Shown here one piece after another: positions 1 through 5,969 of a stretch of 8,387 nucleotides of DNA (position 1 is the stretch's first letter; each line of letters starts with the position of its first letter). The DNA comes from Chloroflexota bacterium (GTDB lineage: Bacteria > Chloroflexota > Anaerolineae > UBA7937). The stretch is taken from contig DMLA01000143.1 of assembly GCA_003453555.1 (NCBI GenBank), positions 8,198 through 16,584 on the forward strand, given 5' to 3'. Both the position numbers and the translations under genes were made by a program. The notes below the pieces were generated by a model. The model saw only the letters and a list, made by a program, of their open reading frames with translations, was not told the origin of the DNA and searched no databases.

Positions 1-766
1 TCTCCGTGGTGGGGGCCAGCCCCGCGCTTATGATCACCGCTTCTGGGTCCGCCTCCTTAGCCCGAGTGTAGCCCACCTTCAGGAGTTCTGTGTAGGCCAC
101 GGGATCGACGGGCTGTTCTCCCCATTCGGGGTAGATGTTCGGCTCGTTCCAGATCTGATAATATTTAATCCGCGCCCGGTATCGGCTGACCACGGCGTAG
201 ACGAAATCCCCGAAGTCGTTCAGATTATCCGGGGGGGCGAAAGTGCCCATTTCGTCCCCTTGGGCTCGGCTCCAGGCCGGGGGGTTATCCAGTCGGGCGA
301 TTATCTCCAAACCGTATTCCTGGGCCAACTCCACTATGCGGTCATATTTCTCCCAGGCCGATTTGGGAGGTTGGGTACGGCGGTCCTCGAAATCCCCTTT
401 TCCGTGGATCTCTATATCTTCCCAAGGGAACTGCTGGCGTATCCAATGAAAGCCGGCATCTCTAATCATCTGAAGAGATCGCCTGATCTTCGCCTCCTCC
501 ACCTCCTGCTCTAGGAAGGTGTTAACGGCATAGGGGTTGAGGCTCACCTGGGCGATGGGTACGTAAGGGGCCGTCTCGGGAGGGGAATGAGTGAGGCGGA
601 TCAGAAGGAGCGCCCCCAGCCCCTTAACTTGTTCCTTGAAACTCTCCTCCCCGGTCCAGTTGCGGAGGAAGTTATGGGCGGAGCCGCGCAAGAGAAAGAG
701 CATCAAGAGGCTGGCTAAGATAATGGAGAGGAGGGTATAGCCCAAGATGGAGGCTCGCGATCTCAA
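1..766 (-). CDS. Membrane-anchored glycoside hydrolase-like protein (cellulase-type TIM barrel), C-terminus cut by window edge
   Basis: This reading frame stays open from a TTG at 764-766 to the window edge, giving 255 residues of N-terminal sequence. Residues about 7-27 form one hydrophobic segment after a basic start (LRSRAS), which fits a signal anchor or uncleaved signal peptide, so the rest should lie outside the membrane. From about residue 75 the sequence resembles a clan GH-A (alpha/beta)8 barrel: residues near FHWIRQQFPWEDIE, then IIARLDNPPAW, and then QIWNEPN, where Glu208 (codon 143-145) is in the position of the family's acid/base catalyst. The nucleophile Glu would lie in the missing part. 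The TTG start is chosen because an in-frame stop lies six codons upstream and AGAGG lies 8 nt before it; no upstream ATG is possible. GH5 or GH39-like are both possible. The exact family and substrate cannot be decided from this half, and an inactive barrel is not excluded. Confidence 0.75.
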   Translation of the reverse strand, partial: MRSRASILGYTLLSIILASLLMLFLLRGSAHNFLRNWTGEESFKEQVKGLGALLLIRLTHSPPETAPYVPIAQVSLNPYAVNTFLEQEVEEAKIRRSLQMIRDAGFHWIRQQFPWEDIEIHGKGDFEDRRTQPPKSAWEKYDRIVELAQEYGLEIIARLDNPPAWSRAQGDEMGTFAPPDNLNDFGDFVYAVVSRYRARIKYYQIWNEPNIYPEWGEQPVDPVAYTELLKVGYTRAKEADPEAVIISAGLAPTTE

Positions 767-774
767 GATTGGTT

Positions 775-779
775 CCTCT
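775..779 (-). promoter_or_regulatory. Ribosome binding site supporting the TTG start of the glycosidase-like gene
   Basis: On the minus strand AGAGG is followed by 8 nt and then TTG at 764-766. An in-frame TAA lies directly upstream, so the gene cannot begin further upstream. The first internal ATG would cut through the hydrophobic anchor. Confidence 0.55.
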
Positions 780-796
780 CTTTAGATGGTAGGTCG

Positions 797-825
797 ATTA
801 TACTTCACGGAACAAGCCCTCGCAA
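797..825 (-). promoter_or_regulatory. Predicted sigma70-type promoter for the glycosidase-like gene
   Basis: On the minus strand there is a perfect TATAAT (-10) at 797-802 and TTGCGA (-35, 4 of 6 consensus bases) at 820-825, with a 17-bp spacer. It lies about 30 bp upstream of the TTG start at 766 and just after the terminator hairpin of the preceding gene, so the glycosidase-like gene probably forms its own transcription unit. Confidence 0.65.
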
Positions 826-838
826 ACCCTCAAGAGAG

Positions 839-866
839 CAAGGACGCTCATTAGTGAGCGTCCTTG
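839..866 (-). terminator. Hairpin terminator after the lipoprotein gene
   Basis: The arms at 839-850 and 855-866 form a perfect 12-bp stem (minus strand CAAGGACGCTCA) closed by a 4-nt loop. The hairpin begins about 30 nt after the stop codon of the lipoprotein gene and is followed on the minus strand by a modest T-rich run (CTCTCTT). The stem is strong but the U-tract is weak, so termination may be incomplete. The same palindrome also folds on the plus strand, but there is no plus-strand gene for it to serve. Confidence 0.7.
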
Positions 867-895
867 TCTTAATCATATCTCTCGCCAAGACGGGC

Positions 896-1558
896 TTAAT
901 ACTGATATACGAACCTGATATTGGTGAACTGTCCGGCCACACCACAGTCGGTGAAATTGATGGTCACTACGTCAGACCTGGGTGTGGGATCAGACTCGCT
1001 GTTAACCAACTGAATGTAGAAGGTAACCGGAGTGTGGTACATAGCCGGGGCCAAGGGAGCAAACCCCCAAACACCGTGAGGTTGACCAGCCCCGCTTACC
1101 CTATAATCGGTGTTATCGAAGAATTGCAACTGTACAGTTACACCGTCCATTGCACCGCCACCGTGATCTAAAACCATACCTTCCATATATACAACGCCGC
1201 AGTTAGGGGCTTCTTGCGCACTCCCTTGCTCGTACAGAAAATCATAGGGTGGCTTGGGAGTAGGCGTAGGGGATCTAGGCGTCGGTGTGGCTGTGGGCGG
1301 CCGGCGGGTAGGCGTGGGTGTGGGAGGAAGGGGTGTGGGCGTGTTAGTGGGGGTGCTAGTAGGGGTCGGCGTGTCGGTAGGCGTAGGGGTATCGGTGGCT
1401 GTGGGTGTAGGGCTGGCGGTGGGGGTGGCGGTAAAGGTAGGCTTTAACGTTCGGGTTGGTGTTGCTGTGGGAGTAGGGGCTTGGGCTATGCAACCGCCAA
1501 GAGAGTAGCCTAGAACCACTAGCAAGATCAACAAAGCCAGGGGAACGCTCTTCTTCAT
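896..1558 (-). CDS. Secreted lipoprotein with Pro/Thr-rich linker and a small C-terminal beta-type domain
   Basis: This 220-residue protein starts MKKS and has a hydrophobic stretch (residues 6-20) ending in LGGC, with Cys23 as the probable lipidated residue. It should therefore be exported and anchored to the membrane surface. Residues about 28-103 are a low-complexity linker of PTPT/PTAT/DTPTP units, the kind of extended, possibly glycosylated stalk common in Chloroflexota surface proteins. The C-terminal part, about residues 105-220, holds alternating short hydrophobic strands, glycine turns and two cysteines (Cys120, Cys205) that could form a disulfide. The pattern GMVLDHGG..MDGVTVQLQF looks like a carboxypeptidase-regulatory or Ig-like beta-sandwich, but I cannot assign a family. 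ATG is preceded by AGGAG with a 4-nt spacer. The gene has its own promoter and terminator. No enzymatic motif is visible; a wall, surface or carbohydrate-contact role is only a guess. Confidence 0.8.
   Translation of the reverse strand: MKKSVPLALLILLVVLGYSLGGCIAQAPTPTATPTRTLKPTFTATPTASPTPTATDTPTPTDTPTPTSTPTNTPTPLPPTPTPTRRPPTATPTPRSPTPTPKPPYDFLYEQGSAQEAPNCGVVYMEGMVLDHGGGAMDGVTVQLQFFDNTDYRVSGAGQPHGVWGFAPLAPAMYHTPVTFYIQLVNSESDPTPRSDVVTINFTDCGVAGQFTNIRFVYQY
1250..1477 (-). repeat. Low-complexity tandem repeat encoding the Pro/Thr linker of the lipoprotein
   Basis: This stretch is built of degenerate 6-bp units coding for Pro-Thr pairs (CCTACG, CCCACA, ACGCCG and similar). It covers residues 28-103 of the lipoprotein. 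The codons vary although the amino acids repeat, which points to selection on the protein and not to recent slippage alone. The number of units is likely to differ among related strains. Confidence 0.8.
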
Positions 1559-1588
1559 GAAACTCCTCTCCTTCCCGAGGTTGCCAGA

Positions 1589-1616
1589 ATTATATCACAT
1601 TCTTGGAGGAAAGCAA
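1589..1616 (-). promoter_or_regulatory. Predicted sigma70-type promoter for the lipoprotein gene
   Basis: On the minus strand there is a perfect TATAAT at 1589-1594 and TTGCTT at 1611-1616, with a 16-bp spacer. It lies about 30 bp upstream of the lipoprotein ATG and only 7 bp past the menG stop codon. There is no room for a hairpin terminator between, so read-through from the menaquinone genes into the lipoprotein gene is possible. Confidence 0.6.
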
Positions 1617-1623
1617 GAACCGG

Positions 1624-2337
1624 CTAGGGTTTGCGTCCCCTATGGACCGCCACTATGCCCCAGGTGGAGAGGAAATATTCCACCTCCACCAGGCCGGCTC
1701 TCTCCATAGCCTGGGCCAGTTTCTGGGGAGTTAAGAACCCCTCGATGGAAAGGGGCAAGTACCGATAAGCCTCCCCGTCACCAGTGATGAGTTGGCCCAA
1801 GAGGGGGGCCAAGCGATTAAGATAGAGAGCGTAGAGGGGGCGGATTGCCCTGCCTTTAGGCTTGAAGAGTTCCAAGGAGATGACATACCCTCCCGGCCTC
1901 ACTACGCGGCATATCTCGGCTAGGCCTTGGGGGATGCTCTTTAGATTGCGCAGGACGAAAGCGGAAATGAGACGGTCGAAGAGATGATCTGGGAAAGGCA
2001 ACGATAGGGCGTCTCCTACCAGGAAGTCGATAGATAGGCCGCTAGCCTTAGCCTTTTGGCGCCCCAACTCCAACATGGGCGGGGAGAAATCCAAGGCCGT
2101 GACTCGATAAGAGCCTTCTTGGGCCAGGAGCAAGGCCATCTCTCCGGTGCCGGTGCCCAGATCGAGAACCCTGCCTTGGGGAGGTGGAAGGGCGAGACGG
2201 GCCGCCCTTTTTCGCCAGCCCAGATCCTGTCCCAAGGAGAGCACCCTGTTAGTCAGGTCGTAACGGTTAGCGATGCGAGCGAACATATGGTGAACATAGT
2301 AGGCTTTCTCTTCAGGAGAGGAGTAGAGTTTGGGCAT
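1624..2337 (-). CDS. menG: Demethylmenaquinone methyltransferase (UbiE/MenG family)
   Basis: This 237-residue protein has the normal length for the UbiE/MenG family, which transfers methyl from S-adenosylmethionine to the demethylmenaquinone ring as the last step of menaquinone synthesis, at the inner face of the membrane. The N-terminal block MFARIANRYDLTNRVLS (residues 18-34) is the family signature. SAM motif I is VLDLGTGTGE (57-66); Asp83 ends the second strand; GDA (108-110) and FVLRNL (127-132) follow; and the C-terminus ends in GIVAVHRG, as in homologues. It starts 19 bp after the prenyltransferase stop and should share its transcript. The ATG lacks a clear Shine-Dalgarno sequence, so translation may be coupled to the gene upstream. 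Because the prenyltransferase next door is naphthoate type, the menaquinone role is preferred over ubiquinone. Confidence 0.92.
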   Translation of the reverse strand: MPKLYSSPEEKAYYVHHMFARIANRYDLTNRVLSLGQDLGWRKRAARLALPPPQGRVLDLGTGTGEMALLLAQEGSYRVTALDFSPPMLELGRQKAKASGLSIDFLVGDALSLPFPDHLFDRLISAFVLRNLKSIPQGLAEICRVVRPGGYVISLELFKPKGRAIRPLYALYLNRLAPLLGQLITGDGEAYRYLPLSIEGFLTPQKLAQAMERAGLVEVEYFLSTWGIVAVHRGRKP

Positions 2338-2356
2338 TTTATAAAGGCGACAAGGT

Positions 2357-3274
2357 CTAGATCACCTTATCGAGGATGTAACCCAAGATGAGGAGGAGCC
2401 CGGTCAACATATGGATCTGTATAGTGGTTGCGTTGGCCGGGGTGAGCCGCTGGTAGTCATTGTAGTGGAGACGAGCCACACCTATGGCCTTCCAGGCGAG
2501 GGGAAGGGTGAGGAGAGCGAGGAGGGTGAAGGGGGAGATAACCCTTAAGGCTACGGCTAAAATGATGGAGAGATATGTAGTGGCCACGAGAACGATGTAA
2601 CCGGTTACCGCTCTCCTTCTCCCCAGTCTCACTACCAGGGTATCTTTCCCCACCGCGTGGTCGGCGGGGGCATCTTGGAACTCGTTTATCCATAAGACGG
2701 CAGCGATCAAGCAAGCCACGGGGATGGCAGCCACTACAGGCTCCCAAGCCAGGGATCGGGTCTGTACATAGTAAGAACCCAAGGTCATGAGGAAGCCGAA
2801 GTTGAGCCCCACGAAGAACTCGCCAATACCCCACTTGGCTAGATAGATAGGAGGCGCGGTATAGAAGAAGCCAGAGAAGAGGCCGATGAGCCCTAAGAGA
2901 AGGACGGCTGGCCCCCGAGCCCAGGTTAAATAGAGACCGATTAGACTGCCCAGAGCGAAGAGAATAAGAGCCTCGGTGATAACCTCCCGGGGAGTTAACA
3001 GACCCTCTTGAACCATCCGGCTGCCCCCAGTGAAGGGACTTACGAATTCGATATTGATCTCATCGGTTCTGTTCAGATGATCGAAGTAATCGTTGGCCAC
3101 GTTGGTGCCGGCATGGAGAAGCACCCCTCCCACGAGGGTCAAGAGAAAATACCCCCACTGGAAGGTACCCATTCTCTGCCAAGCGATGACCGCTCCTAGG
3201 GTGACAGGAACGATAGAGGCGGTGAAAAAGGGGGCCCGCAGTTCTAGTAGCCAAAGTTTCAATTTTCCGCTCAT
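2357..3274 (-). CDS. menA: UbiA-family prenyltransferase, probably dihydroxynaphthoate polyprenyltransferase (MenA/MqnP type)
   Basis: This 305-residue integral membrane protein has about eight or nine hydrophobic segments and both Asp-rich motifs of the UbiA superfamily. The first is N58-VAN-D62-YF-D65 followed by D71, and the second is N197-EFQ-D201-xxx-D205-xxx-GK. These bind Mg2+ and the polyprenyl diphosphate. In MenA the enzyme attaches the isoprenoid tail to 1,4-dihydroxy-2-naphthoate; in the futalosine pathway the homologue MqnP uses the 6-naphthoate, and sequence reading cannot separate the two. The TGGSRMVQEG segment (82-91) sits where MenA proteins have their conserved Arg/Gln-Gly block. 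The ATG is preceded by GGGAGG with a 6-nt spacer, 30 bp after the permease stop. The methyltransferase that follows carries out the next step, which supports the menaquinone assignment. Confidence 0.87.
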   Translation of the reverse strand: MSGKLKLWLLELRAPFFTASIVPVTLGAVIAWQRMGTFQWGYFLLTLVGGVLLHAGTNVANDYFDHLNRTDEINIEFVSPFTGGSRMVQEGLLTPREVITEALILFALGSLIGLYLTWARGPAVLLLGLIGLFSGFFYTAPPIYLAKWGIGEFFVGLNFGFLMTLGSYYVQTRSLAWEPVVAAIPVACLIAAVLWINEFQDAPADHAVGKDTLVVRLGRRRAVTGYIVLVATTYLSIILAVALRVISPFTLLALLTLPLAWKAIGVARLHYNDYQRLTPANATTIQIHMLTGLLLILGYILDKVI

Positions 3275-3304
3275 CTCAGACCTCCCGTAAAGATCGAGAT
3301 GGGG

Positions 3305-4588
3305 TTATTGCTTCTCATAAGGTTGCCCATCGGCGGCCGGGGGGATCGCTCGTCCCACAACACCGGCCAGGACGATCATAGTAGCCAGGTAGGGAGCCAT
3401 GAGGAGGATCTCCGATGGTAAAGGCTCAGCGGTATAAGGGATGTTCACCCCTAAGATGCCCAGTTTCACCTGCAGGGAGTCGGCGAAGCCGAATATGAGG
3501 GAGGAGGCGAAACCACCGAAGGGAGTCCATTTCCCGAAGATCATAGCCGCCAGACCGATGAACCCCTTTCCAGCGGTCATCAACTCATCGAAGCGGCCTG
3601 CCGAGCCGAGGGTGAAGTAGGTTCCGCCCAGTCCAGCGATCATGCCCCCAATGATGACATTTATATAGCGGGTGCGGAAGACATTTATGCCCAGGGTATC
3701 GGCGGCCAAAGGGTGCTCGCCCACTGCTCGGCTACGCAGTCCCCAACGGGTGTAGAAGAGGATGATATGGGTTACCCCGACAAGAAATAGCATAGAGTAG
3801 ATTATTATATTAGTCTCGAAGAAGACCGGTCCGATGACAGGGATGCGGGAGAGAAGCGGGATGGCGATGGGACGGAAGGTTCCCGAGGCGTTGAGGGCTT
3901 GGTTTTCAACTAATACTCGTGCAGTGAGGAAACTGGTCGCTCCGGCAGCGAGGATATTAATCACTACACCCGCCACTATCTGGTCCACCTTGAAGCGGAT
4001 GGCCAGAACGGCCAGCAGGGCAGCCAAGATCCCTCCGGTGAGAATAGCGGCTAACAACCCCAGGTATAGGTTGCCGGTGATACTAGCCACTACCACAGAG
4101 GTGAAAGCGCCGCTGAGCATCATCCCCTCGATGGCGATGTTGATCACCGCCGAGCGCTCGCACCATATACCGCTGAGAGCCCCTAGGGCGATAGGCGCCC
4201 CTCGCAGAAGCATGTGACCCAGCATAGCGGTAAGGTTGAAGGACTTTCCGCGAGTGGCCCAAATCAGGAAGGCAAGGATGGAGAGAAGGATGATCCCCCC
4301 CAGGATTAGACTAGTGGCCTTGAAGGCGCGGACAAGTTGGAAACCCGCTAGAAAGAGAGCCAAGAGGCCTAGGAGGTAGATAGTCCCTCGCACCGGGAGC
4401 ACTAGGTCGGGGATGGGGGTAGTCTTGCCTGCCTGACCGAAGTTGAGGACAAAGGTGGCCTGTTGTCCTGGCTCGGCGCTGGGGCCGAAAAGGGCGATTA
4501 TGGCCAGGCCCAAAAGGGCGAAGAGAAGCCCCATGGCTCTCTCTCGCTGGAATACGGCCCTCGAAATGCGATGAACAGCGACACTCAC
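3305..4588 (-). CDS. Nucleoside-type ABC importer permease, NupQ/YufQ-like, with extended N-terminus
   Basis: This is one of two transmembrane subunits of the importer. The family hallmark WCERSAVINIAIEGMML lies at residues 142-158, and the region after it has the alternating hydrophobic segments of the BPD_transp_2 permease fold, including GGMIAGLGGTYF and GFIGLAAMIFGKWTP, where the cytoplasmic coupling helix is expected. At 427 residues it is about 100 longer than the roughly 300-320 usual for NupQ. The extra part (residues 1-115) seems to add up to three membrane segments and a polar loop (about 36-62). The start is GTG at 4586-4588, preceded by GGAGG; the later ATG (codon 19) has no such support and would begin inside the first hydrophobic segment. 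It lies 29 bp after the other permease gene. Cargo is inferred to be nucleosides from gene order and family, not shown directly. Confidence 0.88.
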   Translation of the reverse strand: MSVAVHRISRAVFQRERAMGLLFALLGLAIIALFGPSAEPGQQATFVLNFGQAGKTTPIPDLVLPVRGTIYLLGLLALFLAGFQLVRAFKATSLILGGIILLSILAFLIWATRGKSFNLTAMLGHMLLRGAPIALGALSGIWCERSAVINIAIEGMMLSGAFTSVVVASITGNLYLGLLAAILTGGILAALLAVLAIRFKVDQIVAGVVINILAAGATSFLTARVLVENQALNASGTFRPIAIPLLSRIPVIGPVFFETNIIIYSMLFLVGVTHIILFYTRWGLRSRAVGEHPLAADTLGINVFRTRYINVIIGGMIAGLGGTYFTLGSAGRFDELMTAGKGFIGLAAMIFGKWTPFGGFASSLIFGFADSLQVKLGILGVNIPYTAEPLPSEILLMAPYLATMIVLAGVVGRAIPPAADGQPYEKQ

Positions 4589-4592
4589 CGAT

Positions 4593-4597
4593 CCTCC
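4593..4597 (-). promoter_or_regulatory. Ribosome binding site supporting the GTG start of the second permease
   Basis: On the minus strand a GGGGGAGG run ends 4 nt before GTG at 4586-4588. This strong site supports the upstream GTG over the ATG at codon 19. Confidence 0.6.
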
Positions 4598-4617
4598 CCC
4601 TTTCTAGGTCCCATCTA

Positions 4618-5907
4618 TTACCCTCCCCAGCCCCGGGTGAAGACTACCTCAGTAACCTCCCGCTCGACCTTCAGGCGGTAGATCAGGCGCACCAAAGCCG
4701 GAGCAGCGATGAACATTATGATCATGGCCTGGAGTATCTGGATGATATCGATAGGGATACCTAAGATCTGCATCTTCGCTGCTCCGGCGCGCAGGGTACC
4801 GAAAAGGAGCGCTGCTAAGACCACACCAAGGGGGTGGCTCTTTCCCAGAAGGGCGAGGGCGATGCTGTCGAATCCGTAGCCCGGAGAGAAACCCCCGCCC
4901 ACAAAGTGGGTCACTCCTAAGACCTCATTCGCGCCCGCCAGCCCGGCTAGAGCGCCGCTGAGCCCCATGGCCAAGACAAAATTCTTGGCCACGCTCATCC
5001 CCGCATAGCGGGCGGCATCAGGGTTGGCACCCACAGTGCGGATCTCAAAGCCCAGGGTGGTCTTCCAGAGGAACCAGTAGACGAGAGCGGCCACACCCAA
5101 GGCCATGAAGAAGCCGGCGTGAAAACGGAGAGGGGAGCCCAGAAGCCTGGGCAGGTAGGCGGTAGGTAATATCTGGGGCGTCATGGGGGTACCGGTCGGG
5201 CGTCCCATCAGCCTTGGATCGGTGAGCAATAGGTCGCTCAGACGGAAGGCAAGATAGTTCATCATGATGGTGTTGATCACCTCGTGAGCGCCGGTTTTGG
5301 CCTTCAGGTATCCGGCGATGGCTGACCATAGGGCACCGGCCAAGGCGCCGACAACGAGGGCTAAAGGCAGGTGGATGAACCAAGGGAAACCAGTGATATT
5401 ATAGCCGACCCACACCGATGCCAGCCCCCCGATCAAGATCTGTCCCTCGGCCCCGATGTTGAAGAGACCGCAGCGGAAGCCTAGGGCTACCGCTAGACCC
5501 GCAAAGATATAGGGCACACTGGTGGTCAGACTCTCACTGATGGGGTAGAGGGCGTAGCGCAAGGGGGCTGCATCTCCCACCTGTGAGAAGGTGACTAAAG
5601 CCCGGTAGATCTCCTTGGGGTCGCCGATGGAACCGCGGAAGAGAGCCCCATAGGCGCTGCTGAGAGTGGTCAAAGTTACCGATAAGGCATAACCGGGGCT
5701 CTGGAAGAAGTTAGCATAGGCGCTCACCACTACTGGTTCGGAGATGACGATGAAGAGGCCACTTATGATCAAGGCGGTGAGGATGGCCAGGAAGGGCACA
5801 AAGAGAGCCTCGCGCAGCCCGCCGATCCCTAGAACCGTTTCCTTGGCCACCTGCTGCAACGCCTTCAAGACTCCTCTTGCTCTCTTCTCAGGTTCTCTTT
5901 CCCTCAA
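4618..5907 (-). CDS. Nucleoside-type ABC importer permease, NupP/YufP-like
   Basis: This 429-residue membrane protein is the partner permease. It has a basic cytoplasmic start (residues 1-24), a first membrane segment at about 35-56, a long loop with the pattern GSIGDPKEIYRAL (92-104), and then the family core FRCGLFNIGAEGQILIGG (144-161). Further hallmarks are the HEVINTIMMNY segment before a membrane loop and the GANPDAARYAGM segment, which is the probable coupling helix touching the ATPase. The order ATPase, NupP-like, NupQ-like matches the known Bacillus yufNOPQ (nupNOPQ) layout. The start is TTG (905-907 of the 5 kb region, i.e. 5905-5907) with AGGAG 6 nt upstream; no ATG occurs before the first membrane segment. 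Substrate specificity resides mainly in the binding protein, so nucleosides are an inference. Confidence 0.9.
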   Translation of the reverse strand: MREREPEKRARGVLKALQQVAKETVLGIGGLREALFVPFLAILTALIISGLFIVISEPVVVSAYANFFQSPGYALSVTLTTLSSAYGALFRGSIGDPKEIYRALVTFSQVGDAAPLRYALYPISESLTTSVPYIFAGLAVALGFRCGLFNIGAEGQILIGGLASVWVGYNITGFPWFIHLPLALVVGALAGALWSAIAGYLKAKTGAHEVINTIMMNYLAFRLSDLLLTDPRLMGRPTGTPMTPQILPTAYLPRLLGSPLRFHAGFFMALGVAALVYWFLWKTTLGFEIRTVGANPDAARYAGMSVAKNFVLAMGLSGALAGLAGANEVLGVTHFVGGGFSPGYGFDSIALALLGKSHPLGVVLAALLFGTLRAGAAKMQILGIPIDIIQILQAMIIMFIAAPALVRLIYRLKVEREVTEVVFTRGWGG

Positions 5908-5913
5908 TCTCTA

Positions 5914-5918
5914 CTCCT
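5914..5918 (-). promoter_or_regulatory. Ribosome binding site supporting the TTG start of the first permease
   Basis: On the minus strand AGGAG is followed by a 6-nt spacer and then TTG at 5905-5907. The spacing is close to ideal, and it decides this start in the absence of a nearby ATG. Confidence 0.65.
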
Positions 5919-5969
5919 GAAGCCTCTCTATATAAGGAGATCTCAATTAGGTGGTAGCCCCTGTTGTGC

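Noticed and set aside
243..514. Two short plus-strand open frames near the left edge
   Set aside because: They lie antisense to the glycosidase-like coding frame, whose conserved blocks (FPWEDIE, WNEPN) cover the same bases. Their own products resemble nothing.
854..1171. Plus-strand 105-codon open frame starting in the terminator
   Set aside because: It begins inside the hairpin and runs antisense to the C-terminal domain of the lipoprotein, with no ribosome binding site that I could see.
1250..1477. Periodic repeat as a possible CRISPR array or minisatellite
   Set aside because: The units are degenerate hexamers without spacers and translate to a Pro/Thr linker in frame, so the repeat is protein-level.
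1254..1508. Plus-strand open frames rich in Gly/Val and Arg/Gly opposite the lipoprotein gene
   Set aside because: They are the complement of the Pro/Thr repeat, which stays open in several frames because of its composition. They have no independent start signals or recognisable protein features.
5908..5969. A possible promoter (TATATA-like bases) between ATPase and first permease genes
   Set aside because: An AT-rich stretch exists, but no -35 element lies at a suitable distance, so I see only an intercistronic gap with a ribosome binding site.
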